Below are positions 36,293 to 45,983 of a DNA stretch of 64,000 nt, one piece after another (positions within the stretch are counted from its first letter, which is position 1; the number at the start of each line of letters is the position of its first letter). The stretch is from Parvimonas micra (GTDB lineage Bacteria; Bacillota; Clostridia; Tissierellales; Peptoniphilaceae). The notes below the pieces were generated by a model. It had not been told where the DNA came from, did no database searches, and worked only from the letters and a program-made list of their open reading frames with translations. The stretch is from NCBI RefSeq assembly GCF_900637905.1, contig NZ_LR134472.1, positions 1,488,001 through 1,552,000 on the forward strand, read 5' to 3'. Position numbers and translations under genes: made by a program.

Positions 36293-37252
36293 TTGAAAAA
36301 AATCGCTATTCTTACAAGTGGAGGAGATTCTCCGGGAATGAATCCTGTAATAAGAGCTGTTGTAAGAACCTGTATTTATCATAATATTAGAATTTATGGA
36401 GTTAAGTTTGGTTATGATGGTCTTATAAAAGGAGACATCTTTGAAATGAATGTATCTAGTGTTGCAGATATAATTCAAAAAGGAGGAACTATATTAGGTA
36501 GTGCTAGGAGTAAAGAATTTATGACTAAAGATGGTCAGGAAAAAGCAGTTCAGAGTTTAAAAGATAATGGTATTGAAGGACTTGTAGTTTTAGGAGGAGA
36601 TGGTACTTTTCGTGGTGCTAATGTTTTAAGTAAATATGGAATAAAGACTATTGCTATACCTTGTACTATTGATAATGATATGGGATATACTGATTATACA
36701 ATTGGATTTTTCACTTCAGTAAATACAGTTATCGACGCTATTTCAAAACTTCGTGATACATCTTCTTCACATGGAAGAGCAAATATATTAGAAGTTATGG
36801 GACGAAAATGTGGAGATATCGCTCTAAATTCCGGATTGGCTGGTGGAGCTGAAAGTATAATAGTTCCGGAAGTCGATTTTGATATAGATAAAGTTTGCAA
36901 TAAAATTGTATCTGGTAGAAAAAGAGGTAAATTACACCATATAATAGTTTTAACTGAGGGGATTTTAAGTCCTTATGAACTTAAAAGACAGATTCAAGAA
37001 AAAACAAAGATTGATACAAGAGTAACTGTTCTTGGACATATCCAAAGAGGAGGAACCCCAAGTTCATTTGATAGAATTATTGCAAGCCAAATGGGAAGTA
37101 TGTCTGTTAAATTATTGTTGAAAGAACAAACTAATTTAGCTTTAGCTTTTAAAAATAATAATATTGAGTATATTACTATAGAAGATGCTGTATCTAGCAA
37201 AAAAATATTTAATAAAGATTTATATGATATAGTTGATGAACTATCTATTTAG
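36293..37252 (+). CDS. pfkA: 6-phosphofructokinase
   Basis: ATP-dependent phosphofructokinase of glycolysis, 319 residues. ATP loop [15 protein letters not shown], catalytic PCTIDND segment (Asp near 127), and [15 protein letters not shown] for substrate binding. TTG start 12 bp after dnaE with GGAGGG upstream. pyk follows after 9 bp, coupling the two control points of glycolysis. Confidence 0.96.
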   Translation: MKKIAILTSGGDSPGMNPVIRAVVRTCIYHNIRIYGVKFGYDGLIKGDIFEMNVSSVADIIQKGGTILGSARSKEFMTKDGQEKAVQSLKDNGIEGLVVLGGDGTFRGANVLSKYGIKTIAIPCTIDNDMGYTDYTIGFFTSVNTVIDAISKLRDTSSSHGRANILEVMGRKCGDIALNSGLAGGAESIIVPEVDFDIDKVCNKIVSGRKRGKLHHIIVLTEGILSPYELKRQIQEKTKIDTRVTVLGHIQRGGTPSSFDRIIASQMGSMSVKLLLKEQTNLALAFKNNNIEYITIEDAVSSKKIFNKDLYDIVDELSI

Positions 37253-37261
37253 GAGAGAATT

Positions 37262-39013
37262 ATGAAAAAAACAAAAATAATATGTACGATTGGACCTGCT
37301 TCAGATTCAGTCGAAAGTTTAAAAGAATTAATGCTTTGTGGAATGAATGTTTGTAGACTGAATTTTTCACATGGAAGCAAAGAAGAACATCAAGTTAGAA
37401 TTGATAATATAAAAAAAGCAAGAGAAGAATTAGATTTACCTATAGCAATAATGCTTGATACTAAAGGTCCAGAAATTAGGCTTGGGAAATTTAGTGTTGA
37501 TGAAGTTGCTTTAAAAGCAGGAGATACTTATACTTTTACAACTGAAGAAATTTTAGGAAATCAAGAAATTTGTTCCGTTTCGTATAAATTATTACCTAGT
37601 GATGTTAAAATTGGAGGAACAATTTTAGTAGATGACGGTTTGGTTGAAATGGAAGTTGTTTCTAAAACTGATAAAGAAATAAAATGCTTTGTAAAAAATA
37701 ATGGAATAATTAAGAGTAATAAAGGTGTAAATATACCGAATGAAATAATAAATTTACCTTCAATTACAGAAAAGGATAAATCAGATATTTTATTTGCAAT
37801 AAAGAATGATTTAGATTTTATTGCAGCATCTTTTGTTAGAAAACCTGAAGATGTATATGAAATTAGAAAAATTTTAGATGAAAATAATTCTGAAATCAAA
37901 ATCATATCTAAAATAGAAAATCAAGAGGGCGTTGAAAATATTGATAAAATTATAGAAGCTTCTGATGGAATAATGGTTGCTAGAGGAGACTTAGGAGTTG
38001 AAATTAAAGCAGAATTTATTCCAAAAATACAAAAAGAAATAATTAGAAAATGTAATTTAATAGGAAAACCGGTAATAACTGCAACACAAATGTTAGATTC
38101 TATGATTAGAAATCCAAGACCAACAAGAGCAGAAGTTACAGATGTAGCAAATGCAATTATTGATGGAAGTGATTGTGTTATGTTATCCGGTGAAACTGCT
38201 GCTGGAAAATATCCAAAGGAAGCGGTTAAAGTAATGAATAATATTGCAATAACAACAGAAAATTCTTTTGATTTTCAAAATAGTATAAAACATAAAAATA
38301 GAAATGATATTTTAAATACTATGAACTCAATAAGTTTATCTACAAAAGAAATTGCCGAAAATTTAAGAGCAAAAGCAATTATTTGTGCTACAGCTTCAGG
38401 AATTACACCAATATCAATTTCAAAATTTAGACCACTTGTTGATATTATTGCTGTTACGTATTCTGAAAAGGTTAGAAGAAAATTACAAATATTTTGGGGA
38501 GTTACTAGCTTAATTTCAAAAAAATCAGAACATACAGATGAAGTGATTGAACGTTCTATATCAGCAACATTAAATGCAAATTATATCAGCGATGGAGACA
38601 CTGTTGTTTTAACAGCAGGGATACCCGTCGGAGTTGCAGGCACAACGAATTTGATTAAGGTTCATACAGTTGGAAAAATTTTGATAAAAGGACTTGGAAT
38701 TGGGAAAGAATCAATTACCGGAAAAGTTTGTGTAATACATCGTGAAGAAGATTTAAAAAATAAATTTAAAGATGGAGATATTATTGTTTCTAAATTTACA
38801 GATAGAGAGTTTGTCGAATTTATTGATAGAGCATCAGGGATTATAGTTGAAACAGGAGGGTTGACTTCACATGCTGCAATAATTGCATTACATTTTGACA
38901 TTCCAACAATTATTGGCGCTGAAAATGCAACAAATATAATTAAAGATGGACAACTTGTAACAATAGATACTGTTGGTGGTTTAGTTTATGATGGAGATGT
39001 TAAGGTTCTTTAA
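37262..39013 (+). CDS. pyk: Pyruvate kinase with C-terminal PEP-utilizer domain
   Basis: Makes pyruvate and ATP from PEP. It has 583 residues: the barrel and B domain (KTKIICTIGPAS; LDTKGPEIRLG; MVARGDLGVEI; TATQMLDSM) and C domain to about 475, then an extra domain of about 105 residues like the phosphohistidine domain of PEP-utilizing enzymes, with the TSHAAI motif. This extension is known in Bacillus-type pyruvate kinases; phosphotransfer through it is not proven. No clear terminator follows; the polysaccharide promoter starts 2 bp after the stop. Confidence 0.96.
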   Translation: MKKTKIICTIGPASDSVESLKELMLCGMNVCRLNFSHGSKEEHQVRIDNIKKAREELDLPIAIMLDTKGPEIRLGKFSVDEVALKAGDTYTFTTEEILGNQEICSVSYKLLPSDVKIGGTILVDDGLVEMEVVSKTDKEIKCFVKNNGIIKSNKGVNIPNEIINLPSITEKDKSDILFAIKNDLDFIAASFVRKPEDVYEIRKILDENNSEIKIISKIENQEGVENIDKIIEASDGIMVARGDLGVEIKAEFIPKIQKEIIRKCNLIGKPVITATQMLDSMIRNPRPTRAEVTDVANAIIDGSDCVMLSGETAAGKYPKEAVKVMNNIAITTENSFDFQNSIKHKNRNDILNTMNSISLSTKEIAENLRAKAIICATASGITPISISKFRPLVDIIAVTYSEKVRRKLQIFWGVTSLISKKSEHTDEVIERSISATLNANYISDGDTVVLTAGIPVGVAGTTNLIKVHTVGKILIKGLGIGKESITGKVCVIHREEDLKNKFKDGDIIVSKFTDREFVEFIDRASGIIVETGGLTSHAAIIALHFDIPTIIGAENATNIIKDGQLVTIDTVGGLVYDGDVKVL

Positions 39014-39014
39014 T

Positions 39015-39043
39015 TTTACTTTATTTTAAATATATGTTATTAT
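39015..39043 (+). promoter_or_regulatory. Promoter of the polysaccharide operon
   Basis: TTTACT, 17 bp, TATTAT, 32 bp before the TTG start at 39075. Block 39013-39043 equals 13469-13499 at 29 of 31 positions. Confidence 0.7.
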
Positions 39044-39074
39044 ATTACAGACGTTTAAATAAGGAGAAAATATT

Positions 39075-39788
39075 TTGATAAAATATAAAGATTTACCTAA
39101 AGAGTTTCAAAATGAATCTGTAAAGAAGTATTATGAAATAGTTTCAAAAAAGAGGCTTAGTTTGGTTTTTAAAAGGATATTTGACATTATTTTTTCTGTC
39201 TTAACTTTAATAATTTTGCTTATTCCGATATTTATAATTTCTATTGCTATAAAATTGGATTCTAAAGGTAGTGTTTTTTATAGACAGGAAAGAGTTACAA
39301 GGTATGGTAAGAAATTTAAAATTTTTAAATTTAGAACAATGGTTTCAAACGCTGATAAAATCGGAACACTTGTAACTGTAAAATCAGATTCGAGGATAAC
39401 TAAAGTTGGAAAATTTTTGAGGAAATATAGATTAGATGAATTTCCACAAATTTTTAATATATTTTTAGGTGATATGAGTTTTGTAGGGACAAGACCTGAA
39501 GTTACAAAATATGTTGAAAGATATTCAGACTATATGTATGCGACTTTGTTATTGCCGGCAGGACTTACGTCATATTCCAGCATAAATTATAAAGATGAGG
39601 ACGAAATAATATCAAAGCACTTAGATGATAATATCAGTGTAGATGATATATATATAAAGTATATTTTACCTGATAAAATGAAATATAATATAGAATATAT
39701 TGAAAGATTTTCTTTTTGGTATGATATTAAAATTATGTTTAAAACATTTTTATCTGTATTTTTGGGAGGAAAAAATAATGAAGGTTAG
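39075..39788 (+). CDS. Initiating sugar-phosphate transferase
   Basis: Polyprenol-phosphate sugar-1-phosphate transferase that starts repeat-unit assembly on undecaprenyl phosphate. It has 237 residues. One membrane segment (about 35-57) precedes the catalytic domain: VFYRQERVTRYGKKFKIFKFRTM, then RKYRLDEFPQIFNIFLGDMSFVGTRPE. It is the short (PglC/EpsL) type without the extra N-terminal membrane region of WbaP. TTG start with AAGGAG upstream. First gene of the polysaccharide operon; its end overlaps the next gene. Confidence 0.9.
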   Translation: MIKYKDLPKEFQNESVKKYYEIVSKKRLSLVFKRIFDIIFSVLTLIILLIPIFIISIAIKLDSKGSVFYRQERVTRYGKKFKIFKFRTMVSNADKIGTLVTVKSDSRITKVGKFLRKYRLDEFPQIFNIFLGDMSFVGTRPEVTKYVERYSDYMYATLLLPAGLTSYSSINYKDEDEIISKHLDDNISVDDIYIKYILPDKMKYNIEYIERFSFWYDIKIMFKTFLSVFLGGKNNEG

Positions 39789-40779
39789 CATAGGAGTAGT
39801 TGCCTTGAATGAGGAAAAAACTTTACCTTCTCTTTTTGAAGATTTTAAATTACAGACATATCCACATGATGAAATTGAGATAATTTTAGTTGATGGCATT
39901 TCTACAGATAATACAAAGGAAATTATGCAGACTTTCAAAGACAATAATGATTTTTTAGAAGTAAAAATTTTAGATAATCCTAAAAAAATTCAATCTGCAG
40001 GTTGGAATATTGTAATAAAAAATTTTACGGGAGATGTTTTAGTAAGAATAGATGCACATTCTTCAATTCCAAGAGATTTTATAGAAAAAAATGTTAAGAA
40101 CATAAAATCTGGAGAAGATGTTTCAGGTGGTAAAAGGCCAAATATAATTGACGAAAATACTGCTTATAAAAGAATGCTTTTAGAAGCCGAATCTTCTATG
40201 TTTGGGAGTAGTATTGCACCTTTTAGAAATGCATCAGGAAAAAAATATGTTAAATCAATGTTTCATGCAATGTATAAAAGAGAAGTATTGGAAAAAGTTG
40301 GTTTTTTTAATGAAAAATTATTACGAACAGAAGATAATGAATTCCATTATAGAATCAGAAAAGCAGGATATAAACTTTGCTATAATGATAATATTGTTTC
40401 ATATCAACATACAAGGAATTCGCTTCTAAAAATGATTAAACAAAAGAAAGCTAATGGAATGTGGATAGGACTTACGACAGCTATTTGTCCTGAGTGTTTA
40501 AATTTATATCATTATGTTCCTTTTGCATTTTTAGTTGCACTTTTTATATCAATTATTTCATTATTTTTTACTAAATATTTATTTTTATTAGTATTTGGTT
40601 CATATCTTATAGTGAATATTTTGATGTCTTTAAGTTCAATTTTTAAAGGTAAATTTAATCCCTACAACTTATTGCTTCCAATTGTATTTTTTCTTTTACA
40701 TATTAGTTATGGATATGGTACATTGATAGGTTTTTTAAAAATCCCATCATTTTTAAAAACATATAATAAGGAGGACTAG
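39778..40779 (+). CDS. Membrane glycosyltransferase, GT2 family
   Basis: GT-A fold glycosyltransferase with a C-terminal membrane region, 333 residues. Domain start VSIGVVALNEEKTLPSLFEDF; metal-binding RIDAHSS; SGGKRPNI; TEDNEFHYRIRKAGYK. The last 90 residues hold three or four membrane helices, like ExoA-type transferases. ATG 39778 follows GGGAGG and overlaps the upstream gene by 11 bp; a longer frame back to 39700 lies entirely in that gene and is rejected. Sugar specificity unknown. Confidence 0.88.
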   Translation: MKVSIGVVALNEEKTLPSLFEDFKLQTYPHDEIEIILVDGISTDNTKEIMQTFKDNNDFLEVKILDNPKKIQSAGWNIVIKNFTGDVLVRIDAHSSIPRDFIEKNVKNIKSGEDVSGGKRPNIIDENTAYKRMLLEAESSMFGSSIAPFRNASGKKYVKSMFHAMYKREVLEKVGFFNEKLLRTEDNEFHYRIRKAGYKLCYNDNIVSYQHTRNSLLKMIKQKKANGMWIGLTTAICPECLNLYHYVPFAFLVALFISIISLFFTKYLFLLVFGSYLIVNILMSLSSIFKGKFNPYNLLLPIVFFLLHISYGYGTLIGFLKIPSFLKTYNKED

Positions 40780-40782
40780 ACT

Positions 40783-41490
40783 ATGATATATGCAGGTATT
40801 CTTGCTGGAGGAATAGGTAGTAGGATGAATATTTCCAATATTCCAAAACAATTTTTAAATATTGGAGATAAGCCTATTATAATTCATACTATTGAAAAGT
40901 TTTTATTATGTAACAAAATAGATAAAATTTATGTTGGGGTAAATCCCGATTGGAATTCTTATCTAGTTGATATAATTGACAAAGATTATAATTATTTGTC
41001 TGAAAGAATTGTTGTTGTAGATGGTGGAAAAGATAGAAATTCTACAATTTTAAATATTATTTCTTCTATTGAAGAAGACAACGGATTAACTGATGAGGAT
41101 ATTCTTATAACTCATGATGCTGTTAGACCATTTGTTTCAATTAAAATGATTGAAGAAAATATAGATAATTGTAAAAAATATAATATTATTGATACTGTAG
41201 TTCCAGCTTTTGATACTATAGTTTCTTCTGAAGATGGAAAGTTTATTTCATCAATACCAGATAGAAAAACAATGTTTCAAGGACAAACTCCTCAAACATT
41301 TAAAATTAATAAATTCATGGAATACTATAATAAATTATCAGAAGAAGAAAAGAACATTTTAACTGATGCTTGTAAAATATTTGTGTTAAATGGAGAAAAA
41401 GTATTTTTAGTTAATGGAGATTTTTCAAATATAAAAATTACTACTGTAACAGACTTAAAGATTGCTAAGGCAATGCTTATGGAGATTTAA
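40783..41490 (+). CDS. tarI: D-ribitol-5-phosphate cytidylyltransferase
   Basis: Makes CDP-ribitol from ribitol 5-phosphate and CTP. It has 235 residues of the IspD-like fold: GILAGGIGSRMNISNIPKQFL, ITHDAVRPFV, and SIPDRKTMFQGQTPQTF, the last being typical of TarI rather than IspD. A bona fide ispD is at 14139, and tarJ follows immediately, both supporting TarI. AAGGAGG upstream. Confidence 0.88.
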   Translation: MIYAGILAGGIGSRMNISNIPKQFLNIGDKPIIIHTIEKFLLCNKIDKIYVGVNPDWNSYLVDIIDKDYNYLSERIVVVDGGKDRNSTILNIISSIEEDNGLTDEDILITHDAVRPFVSIKMIEENIDNCKKYNIIDTVVPAFDTIVSSEDGKFISSIPDRKTMFQGQTPQTFKINKFMEYYNKLSEEEKNILTDACKIFVLNGEKVFLVNGDFSNIKITTVTDLKIAKAMLMEI

Positions 41491-41491
41491 G

Positions 41492-42511
41492 ATGATAAAT
41501 AGAATTTTTCAATTAATGAAACCGGGTTTTATCTCAGTTAAATATGTTGATGAGAGCTTTTTAGGAGATAAAGTCATTGTAAAACCACTATACGTATCTT
41601 TGTGTCATGCTGATCAAAGATATTATTTAGGAAAGAGAGATCCAAAAGTATTGGCAAAAAAATTACCGATGGCTCCAATTCATGAATCTTGTGGAGAGGT
41701 TGTTTTTGATCCTACAAATACTTTTAAAGTTGGAGATACAGTATCTATGATTCCAAATACTCCACCTTGTAATTTTGATGAAAGAATATATGAAAATTAT
41801 GTAAAAGGATCTTATTTTCTATCTAGTGGTCATGATGGTTTTATGAGGGAATTTGTCAAAATTGCTCCAGATAGGCTTGTTAAATTTAATGATATTGATT
41901 TATCGGTAGCATCTATTTTGGAGTTTATTTCGGTAGGCTTTCACGCTTATGACAGATTTATAAAAAATTCACTTGAAAACAAAGAAACAATAACTATTTT
42001 TGGAAACGGAAGTTTAGGATTCGTTATGGCTAATGTTTTAAAGTATAAGTTTTCTGATAGTAAAATAGTTGTTATTGGAAGAAACTTGGAAAAATTAAAA
42101 ATCTTTTCGTTCGTAGATGAAGTTTATTCAAGTGATGATATTCCTGAAGATTTTTCTACAGATCATGGATTTGAGTGTGCCGGAGGGCCGGGAAGTGAAG
42201 ATGCCATTAATAATATAATAAAATATATTAAGCCTCAAGGCTCAATTATGTTGATGGGTGTTAGCGAAAATAAAGTTGCAATTAATACTAGAGATATATT
42301 GGAGAAAGGACTAACATTAATTGGATGTTCCAGATCAGGAAGAGTTGATTTTCAAGAAGCAGTAAAAATGCTTGGAAATAAAAAAATCCAAAATAGATTT
42401 AAATCTATTGTGTTTGAAGATGACGAAATAAATAGTGTTGATGATATTCATAGATTTTTCAAAAATGACTTGAATACACCTTTTAAAACTGTTGCTAAAT
42501 GGAATATTTAA
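41492..42511 (+). CDS. tarJ: Ribulose-5-phosphate reductase
   Basis: Zinc-type medium-chain dehydrogenase that reduces ribulose 5-phosphate to ribitol 5-phosphate, feeding TarI. It has 339 residues. YVSLCHADQRYYLGKR carries the catalytic Cys; PMAPIHESCGEV follows; the nucleotide fold is TIFGNGSLGFVMANVL. ATG 41492 starts one base after the tarI stop, with GGAGA inside tarI. The usual four-Cys structural zinc loop is not evident, as in TarJ-like enzymes. Confidence 0.85.
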   Translation: MINRIFQLMKPGFISVKYVDESFLGDKVIVKPLYVSLCHADQRYYLGKRDPKVLAKKLPMAPIHESCGEVVFDPTNTFKVGDTVSMIPNTPPCNFDERIYENYVKGSYFLSSGHDGFMREFVKIAPDRLVKFNDIDLSVASILEFISVGFHAYDRFIKNSLENKETITIFGNGSLGFVMANVLKYKFSDSKIVVIGRNLEKLKIFSFVDEVYSSDDIPEDFSTDHGFECAGGPGSEDAINNIIKYIKPQGSIMLMGVSENKVAINTRDILEKGLTLIGCSRSGRVDFQEAVKMLGNKKIQNRFKSIVFEDDEINSVDDIHRFFKNDLNTPFKTVAKWNI

Positions 42512-42532
42512 TTAGTGGTTATGATATAAATT

Positions 42533-43378
42533 ATGGATGAAATAAATTTAAGAGAGTTACAACTTAAGAGTTTAGAAATTGGAAAATATTTTGTTTCATT
42601 TTGTGAAGAAAATAATTTGTTATGTTATCTTTGTGGTGGAGGAGCAATTGGTAGTTTAAGACATTCAGGATTTATTCCTTGGGATGATGATTTAGATTTT
42701 TTTATGCCTAGAGAAGATTATGAAAAATTAGCTTTGTTATGGAATGAAAAAGCTGATACTAAAAAATATTCACTTGTTAAGGCCAATAAAGATTTAGTTG
42801 ATCATAATCTTTTTATTACTATTAGAGATAATGAAACTACTGCTATTAAACCATATCAAAAAGGTTTAAATATAAGTCACGGAATAGCGCTTGATATTTT
42901 ACCTCTTGATGGTTGTCCAAGTGGGAAAATTAAGCGAAAATTTCAGATAATGTGGGGACTAATTTATTCTCTTTTTTGTGCTCAAGTTTTACCTGAAAAA
43001 CATGGTGGGCTAAAGAAAAAAGTTTCTAAGTTGTTATTATCAATTTTTAAATCTAAAAGAATTAGATATAAAATTTGGAAGTTTGCAGAAAAAAGAATGA
43101 CTAGGTATAAGATTAAAGATTCGGAATATATCACGGAACTTTGTTCCGGTCCGTATTATATGAAAAAGATATATAGAAAAGAGTGGTTTGTAGATAAGAA
43201 GTATTTTGACTTTGAAGATACAGGAATGCCAATTCCTATTGGATATGATGGATATTTAAAGACAGCATTTGGAGATTACATGAAATTGCCTCCAAAGGAA
43301 AAACAAGTACCACATCATGACTTACTTTTCTTAGATCTAAAAAACAGTTATACGAATTATGAAAATATTTGGAAATAA
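42533..43378 (+). CDS. LicD-family phosphotransferase
   Basis: Nucleotidyltransferase-fold enzyme of 281 residues. CYLCGGGAIGSLRHSGFIPWDDDLDFFMPREDYEKL contains the metal-binding DDDLD of LicD/fukutin proteins. LicD is classically a phosphocholine transferase, but no choline kinase or cytidylyltransferase for choline is here, while tarI and tarJ are directly upstream. Eukaryotic relatives FKTN and FKRP transfer ribitol phosphate from CDP-ribitol, so I infer ribitol-phosphate transfer to the polysaccharide. The ribosome site is weak (AGTGG). Confidence 0.8.
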   Translation: MDEINLRELQLKSLEIGKYFVSFCEENNLLCYLCGGGAIGSLRHSGFIPWDDDLDFFMPREDYEKLALLWNEKADTKKYSLVKANKDLVDHNLFITIRDNETTAIKPYQKGLNISHGIALDILPLDGCPSGKIKRKFQIMWGLIYSLFCAQVLPEKHGGLKKKVSKLLLSIFKSKRIRYKIWKFAEKRMTRYKIKDSEYITELCSGPYYMKKIYRKEWFVDKKYFDFEDTGMPIPIGYDGYLKTAFGDYMKLPPKEKQVPHHDLLFLDLKNSYTNYENIWK

Positions 43379-43387
43379 GGTGATTAT

Positions 43388-44487
43388 TTGAAAAAAACGA
43401 AAATATTATTTTTTTTATGGTCCTTTTCATTAGGAGGAGGAGCTGAAAAAATATTATCAACAATTGTAAATAATCTTGATAGCGAAAAATATGATATTGA
43501 TATATTGGAAATCGAGCATTTTGATAAAGGATATGAACCTGTTAATGATAATATAAGAATATTAAAATCGTGGCAAGATTATAGACAATCTAAGATAAAA
43601 AGAGCTATTTTATGGAGAATAAGAAAATTTTTTCCAAATTTAGTAAGAAAAATAATGGTTAAAGAAAAATATGATATTGAAATTTCATTTACTATAATTA
43701 ATCCGCCATTTGAATTTTCAAAAGATAAGAATGTAAAAAAAATTGCTTGGATTCATGGCAGTATTGAAGATTTTATGAAAGATTCTCAAAAGAGGAATAA
43801 TCATAAGAGATATTTAGAAAATGTTGATAAAATAATTTCTGTATCAGAAAAAACTAAAGAGTCCATAATTTCAATTTATCCGGAATACAAAGATAAAGTC
43901 TTGACAATTTATAATGGTTATGATTTTGAAAGTATTTTGGAAAAATCAAATGAGAGGACAGATATTAATATTGAAAAAAATTCGATTTGTGTAATTGGAA
44001 GAATTGAAAACTTAAAAGGTTCATTAGAAGTTTATGATACAATAAAAAATTACATAAAAATTTAAATAAAAAGTATCATTTATATTTTTTAGGTGCAGGA
44101 GAATTAGAGGCTCATATAAAAGAGCTTGTACAAAAAGATAATTTGGAAGAGTATGTTCATTTTTTAGGATATCAAAAGAATCCATATAAATATATAAAAA
44201 AAATGAATTTAATGTTTTCAATGTCTAAACAAGAGGGATTTTCCGGTGCTATTGTTGAAGGATTGGCTTTAGGAATTCCTTTCATTTCTACAGATGTTGG
44301 AGGAGTAAAGGAACTTTCAAACGACGGTAAATTCGGTAAAATTGTAAATTCTACTGATGATGCTTGTGAATGTATTGTTAATTATTTTGAAAATAATATG
44401 TCAGTAGATAAATCAGAAATGAAAAATTTTATAACTCAGTTTACGATTTCAGAACAAATGAAAAATATAAATGAAATATTAGAATAA
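43388..44487 (+). pseudogene. Glycosyltransferase, GT4 family, split by a frameshift
   Basis: The reading frame begins at TTG 43388 (GGTGA upstream) and stops at 44065 after 225 residues. The rest of the protein continues in another frame, traceable from about 44044 to 44487 (KKYHLYFLGAGELEAH, then EGFSGAIVEGLALGIPFISTDVGGVKEL, the GT4 donor site). The shift falls in the six-A run 44044-44049; one extra A restores a continuous protein of about 366 residues, normal for GT4. N-terminal acceptor domain: LGGGAEKILSTIVNNL. Either sequencing error, recent mutation or slippage switching. Neighbours on both sides are intact. Confidence 0.85.
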
Positions 44488-44500
44488 TGGAGATAATTAT

Positions 44501-45982
44501 ATGAATATTACTTTTAGAAAATTTTATTCTTTAATTACCGCATTCTCTTTTATTTTTACTCTGTTACTTGGAGTAAGTTATTTATACACAGATAGATTGG
44601 ATATATTACTTTTTACATTGTTGTCTTTTTTTGTCAACTTAATATTGTTTTGTTTTACAGATATAAAATATTATATAATACATTTATTTTTTTATATAAC
44701 TATTTTTATATTTCTAGTTTCAAGGCCTACGATAGATTACTTGAGAAGTTATAGTTTTAATACTTATCAAAAAGATGCATATGTTTTTGCGTTTGTTATA
44801 GTTATGATTTCACTTTTAGGATTGTTTATTGGAGGAATAATTTCAAAAGCATTATTAAAAATAAAAAACAAAAAGAGGTTAGATGTAGATAGTAATGATA
44901 AGTTAAAAAGCTCTATATGGCTAAAAAATATAAGAATAGTTTCTCTTACTGTATATATATTGACATATCCATTTTATGCTTTAAGACTGATTGAAAGATT
45001 AATATTTAAATTAAATACATCTTATTATATTTATTATGCGTCTTTCAAAAGTAATTTGCCTTACTTCACGTATATATTATCAGTTTTTACAGTATATTCG
45101 ATGTGTGTATATTTAGCATCTAAACCAAATAAAAGAAATGCTACTATAGTTCTGGTAAGTAACCTATTTGCAAATGCAATATATTTATTTATTGGGACCA
45201 GAAATCCATTTATTTTAAGCTTAATATTTTCTTTTATATATTATTTTATAAGGGGACAAGAAGATATTAAAAATAAATGGATAGGAGTTAAAGAAAAAAT
45301 ACTAATTTTTACAAGTCTTCCTATAATAATTGTAGGAATGGGACTTTTAAACTATGTCAGAGACAATGTTGAAGTTTCTAATTTTAAAATATTTGATATA
45401 TTTATAGATTTTATCTATAAACAGGGAACAAGTTTTGGTGTTTTAGCTAAAGGATTTTTGTATAACAGTAATATTGCAGTAAGAAGTTTTACAAATTTTA
45501 CCTTTGGACCTATTGTTGAGTATTTTACTCATGGGAATTTTGGTAAGTTATTATTTGATACAAAACCATTTACAGCTACAACAAACAGCATTGAGTTGGC
45601 AATAAAAAGTAATAGCTATGCACATAATCTTTCTTATATAGCGATGAAAGGTGATTATTTGCAAGGACATGGTTTAGGAAGTAGTTTTATAATGGAAAAT
45701 TTTACAGATTACGGATATTTGGGTGTATTCTTATTTAGTGTTGCTTTAGGATTTTTATTTATAAGAATGTTAAATGTTTCTTACAGAAATAAAATTTTAC
45801 CTTTCGTTTGCACGTTAATAATATTAAATAATTTGTTTTTTATGCCTAGAAGTAGTTTTTCAGAAAGTTTTTCAATATTACTTACATTCCAATTTTGGTT
45901 TATAATTATATTAATTTTTGTAGTGGCAAAATTAATATCAAAAGAAAATTCTTATACAATTTTTAAAATAAAGGAGATATGA
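44501..45982 (+). CDS. Wzy-like oligosaccharide repeat-unit polymerase
   Basis: Very hydrophobic membrane protein, 493 residues, about 12 membrane segments with one larger loop (about 340-385). The fold and the segment FIGTRNPFILSLIFSFIYYFIRG fit O-antigen/capsule polymerases that join repeat units at the outer face of the membrane. Sequence divergence is usual in this family, so the call rests on topology and context. GGAG upstream; Wzz-like gene follows after 1 bp. Confidence 0.75.
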   Translation: MNITFRKFYSLITAFSFIFTLLLGVSYLYTDRLDILLFTLLSFFVNLILFCFTDIKYYIIHLFFYITIFIFLVSRPTIDYLRSYSFNTYQKDAYVFAFVIVMISLLGLFIGGIISKALLKIKNKKRLDVDSNDKLKSSIWLKNIRIVSLTVYILTYPFYALRLIERLIFKLNTSYYIYYASFKSNLPYFTYILSVFTVYSMCVYLASKPNKRNATIVLVSNLFANAIYLFIGTRNPFILSLIFSFIYYFIRGQEDIKNKWIGVKEKILIFTSLPIIIVGMGLLNYVRDNVEVSNFKIFDIFIDFIYKQGTSFGVLAKGFLYNSNIAVRSFTNFTFGPIVEYFTHGNFGKLLFDTKPFTATTNSIELAIKSNSYAHNLSYIAMKGDYLQGHGLGSSFIMENFTDYGYLGVFLFSVALGFLFIRMLNVSYRNKILPFVCTLIILNNLFFMPRSSFSESFSILLTFQFWFIIILIFVVAKLISKENSYTIFKIKEI

Positions 45983-45983
45983 T

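Noticed and set aside
40783-41490. Second ispD
   Set aside because: The PDRKTMFQGQTPQTF motif and the adjacent tarJ fit ribitol-5-phosphate cytidylyltransferase; ispD is already present beside ispF.
44143-44487. Separate small glycosyltransferase gene
   Set aside because: The frame extends upstream without a start codon of its own and continues the protein of 43388-44065; it is the second half of one frameshifted gene.
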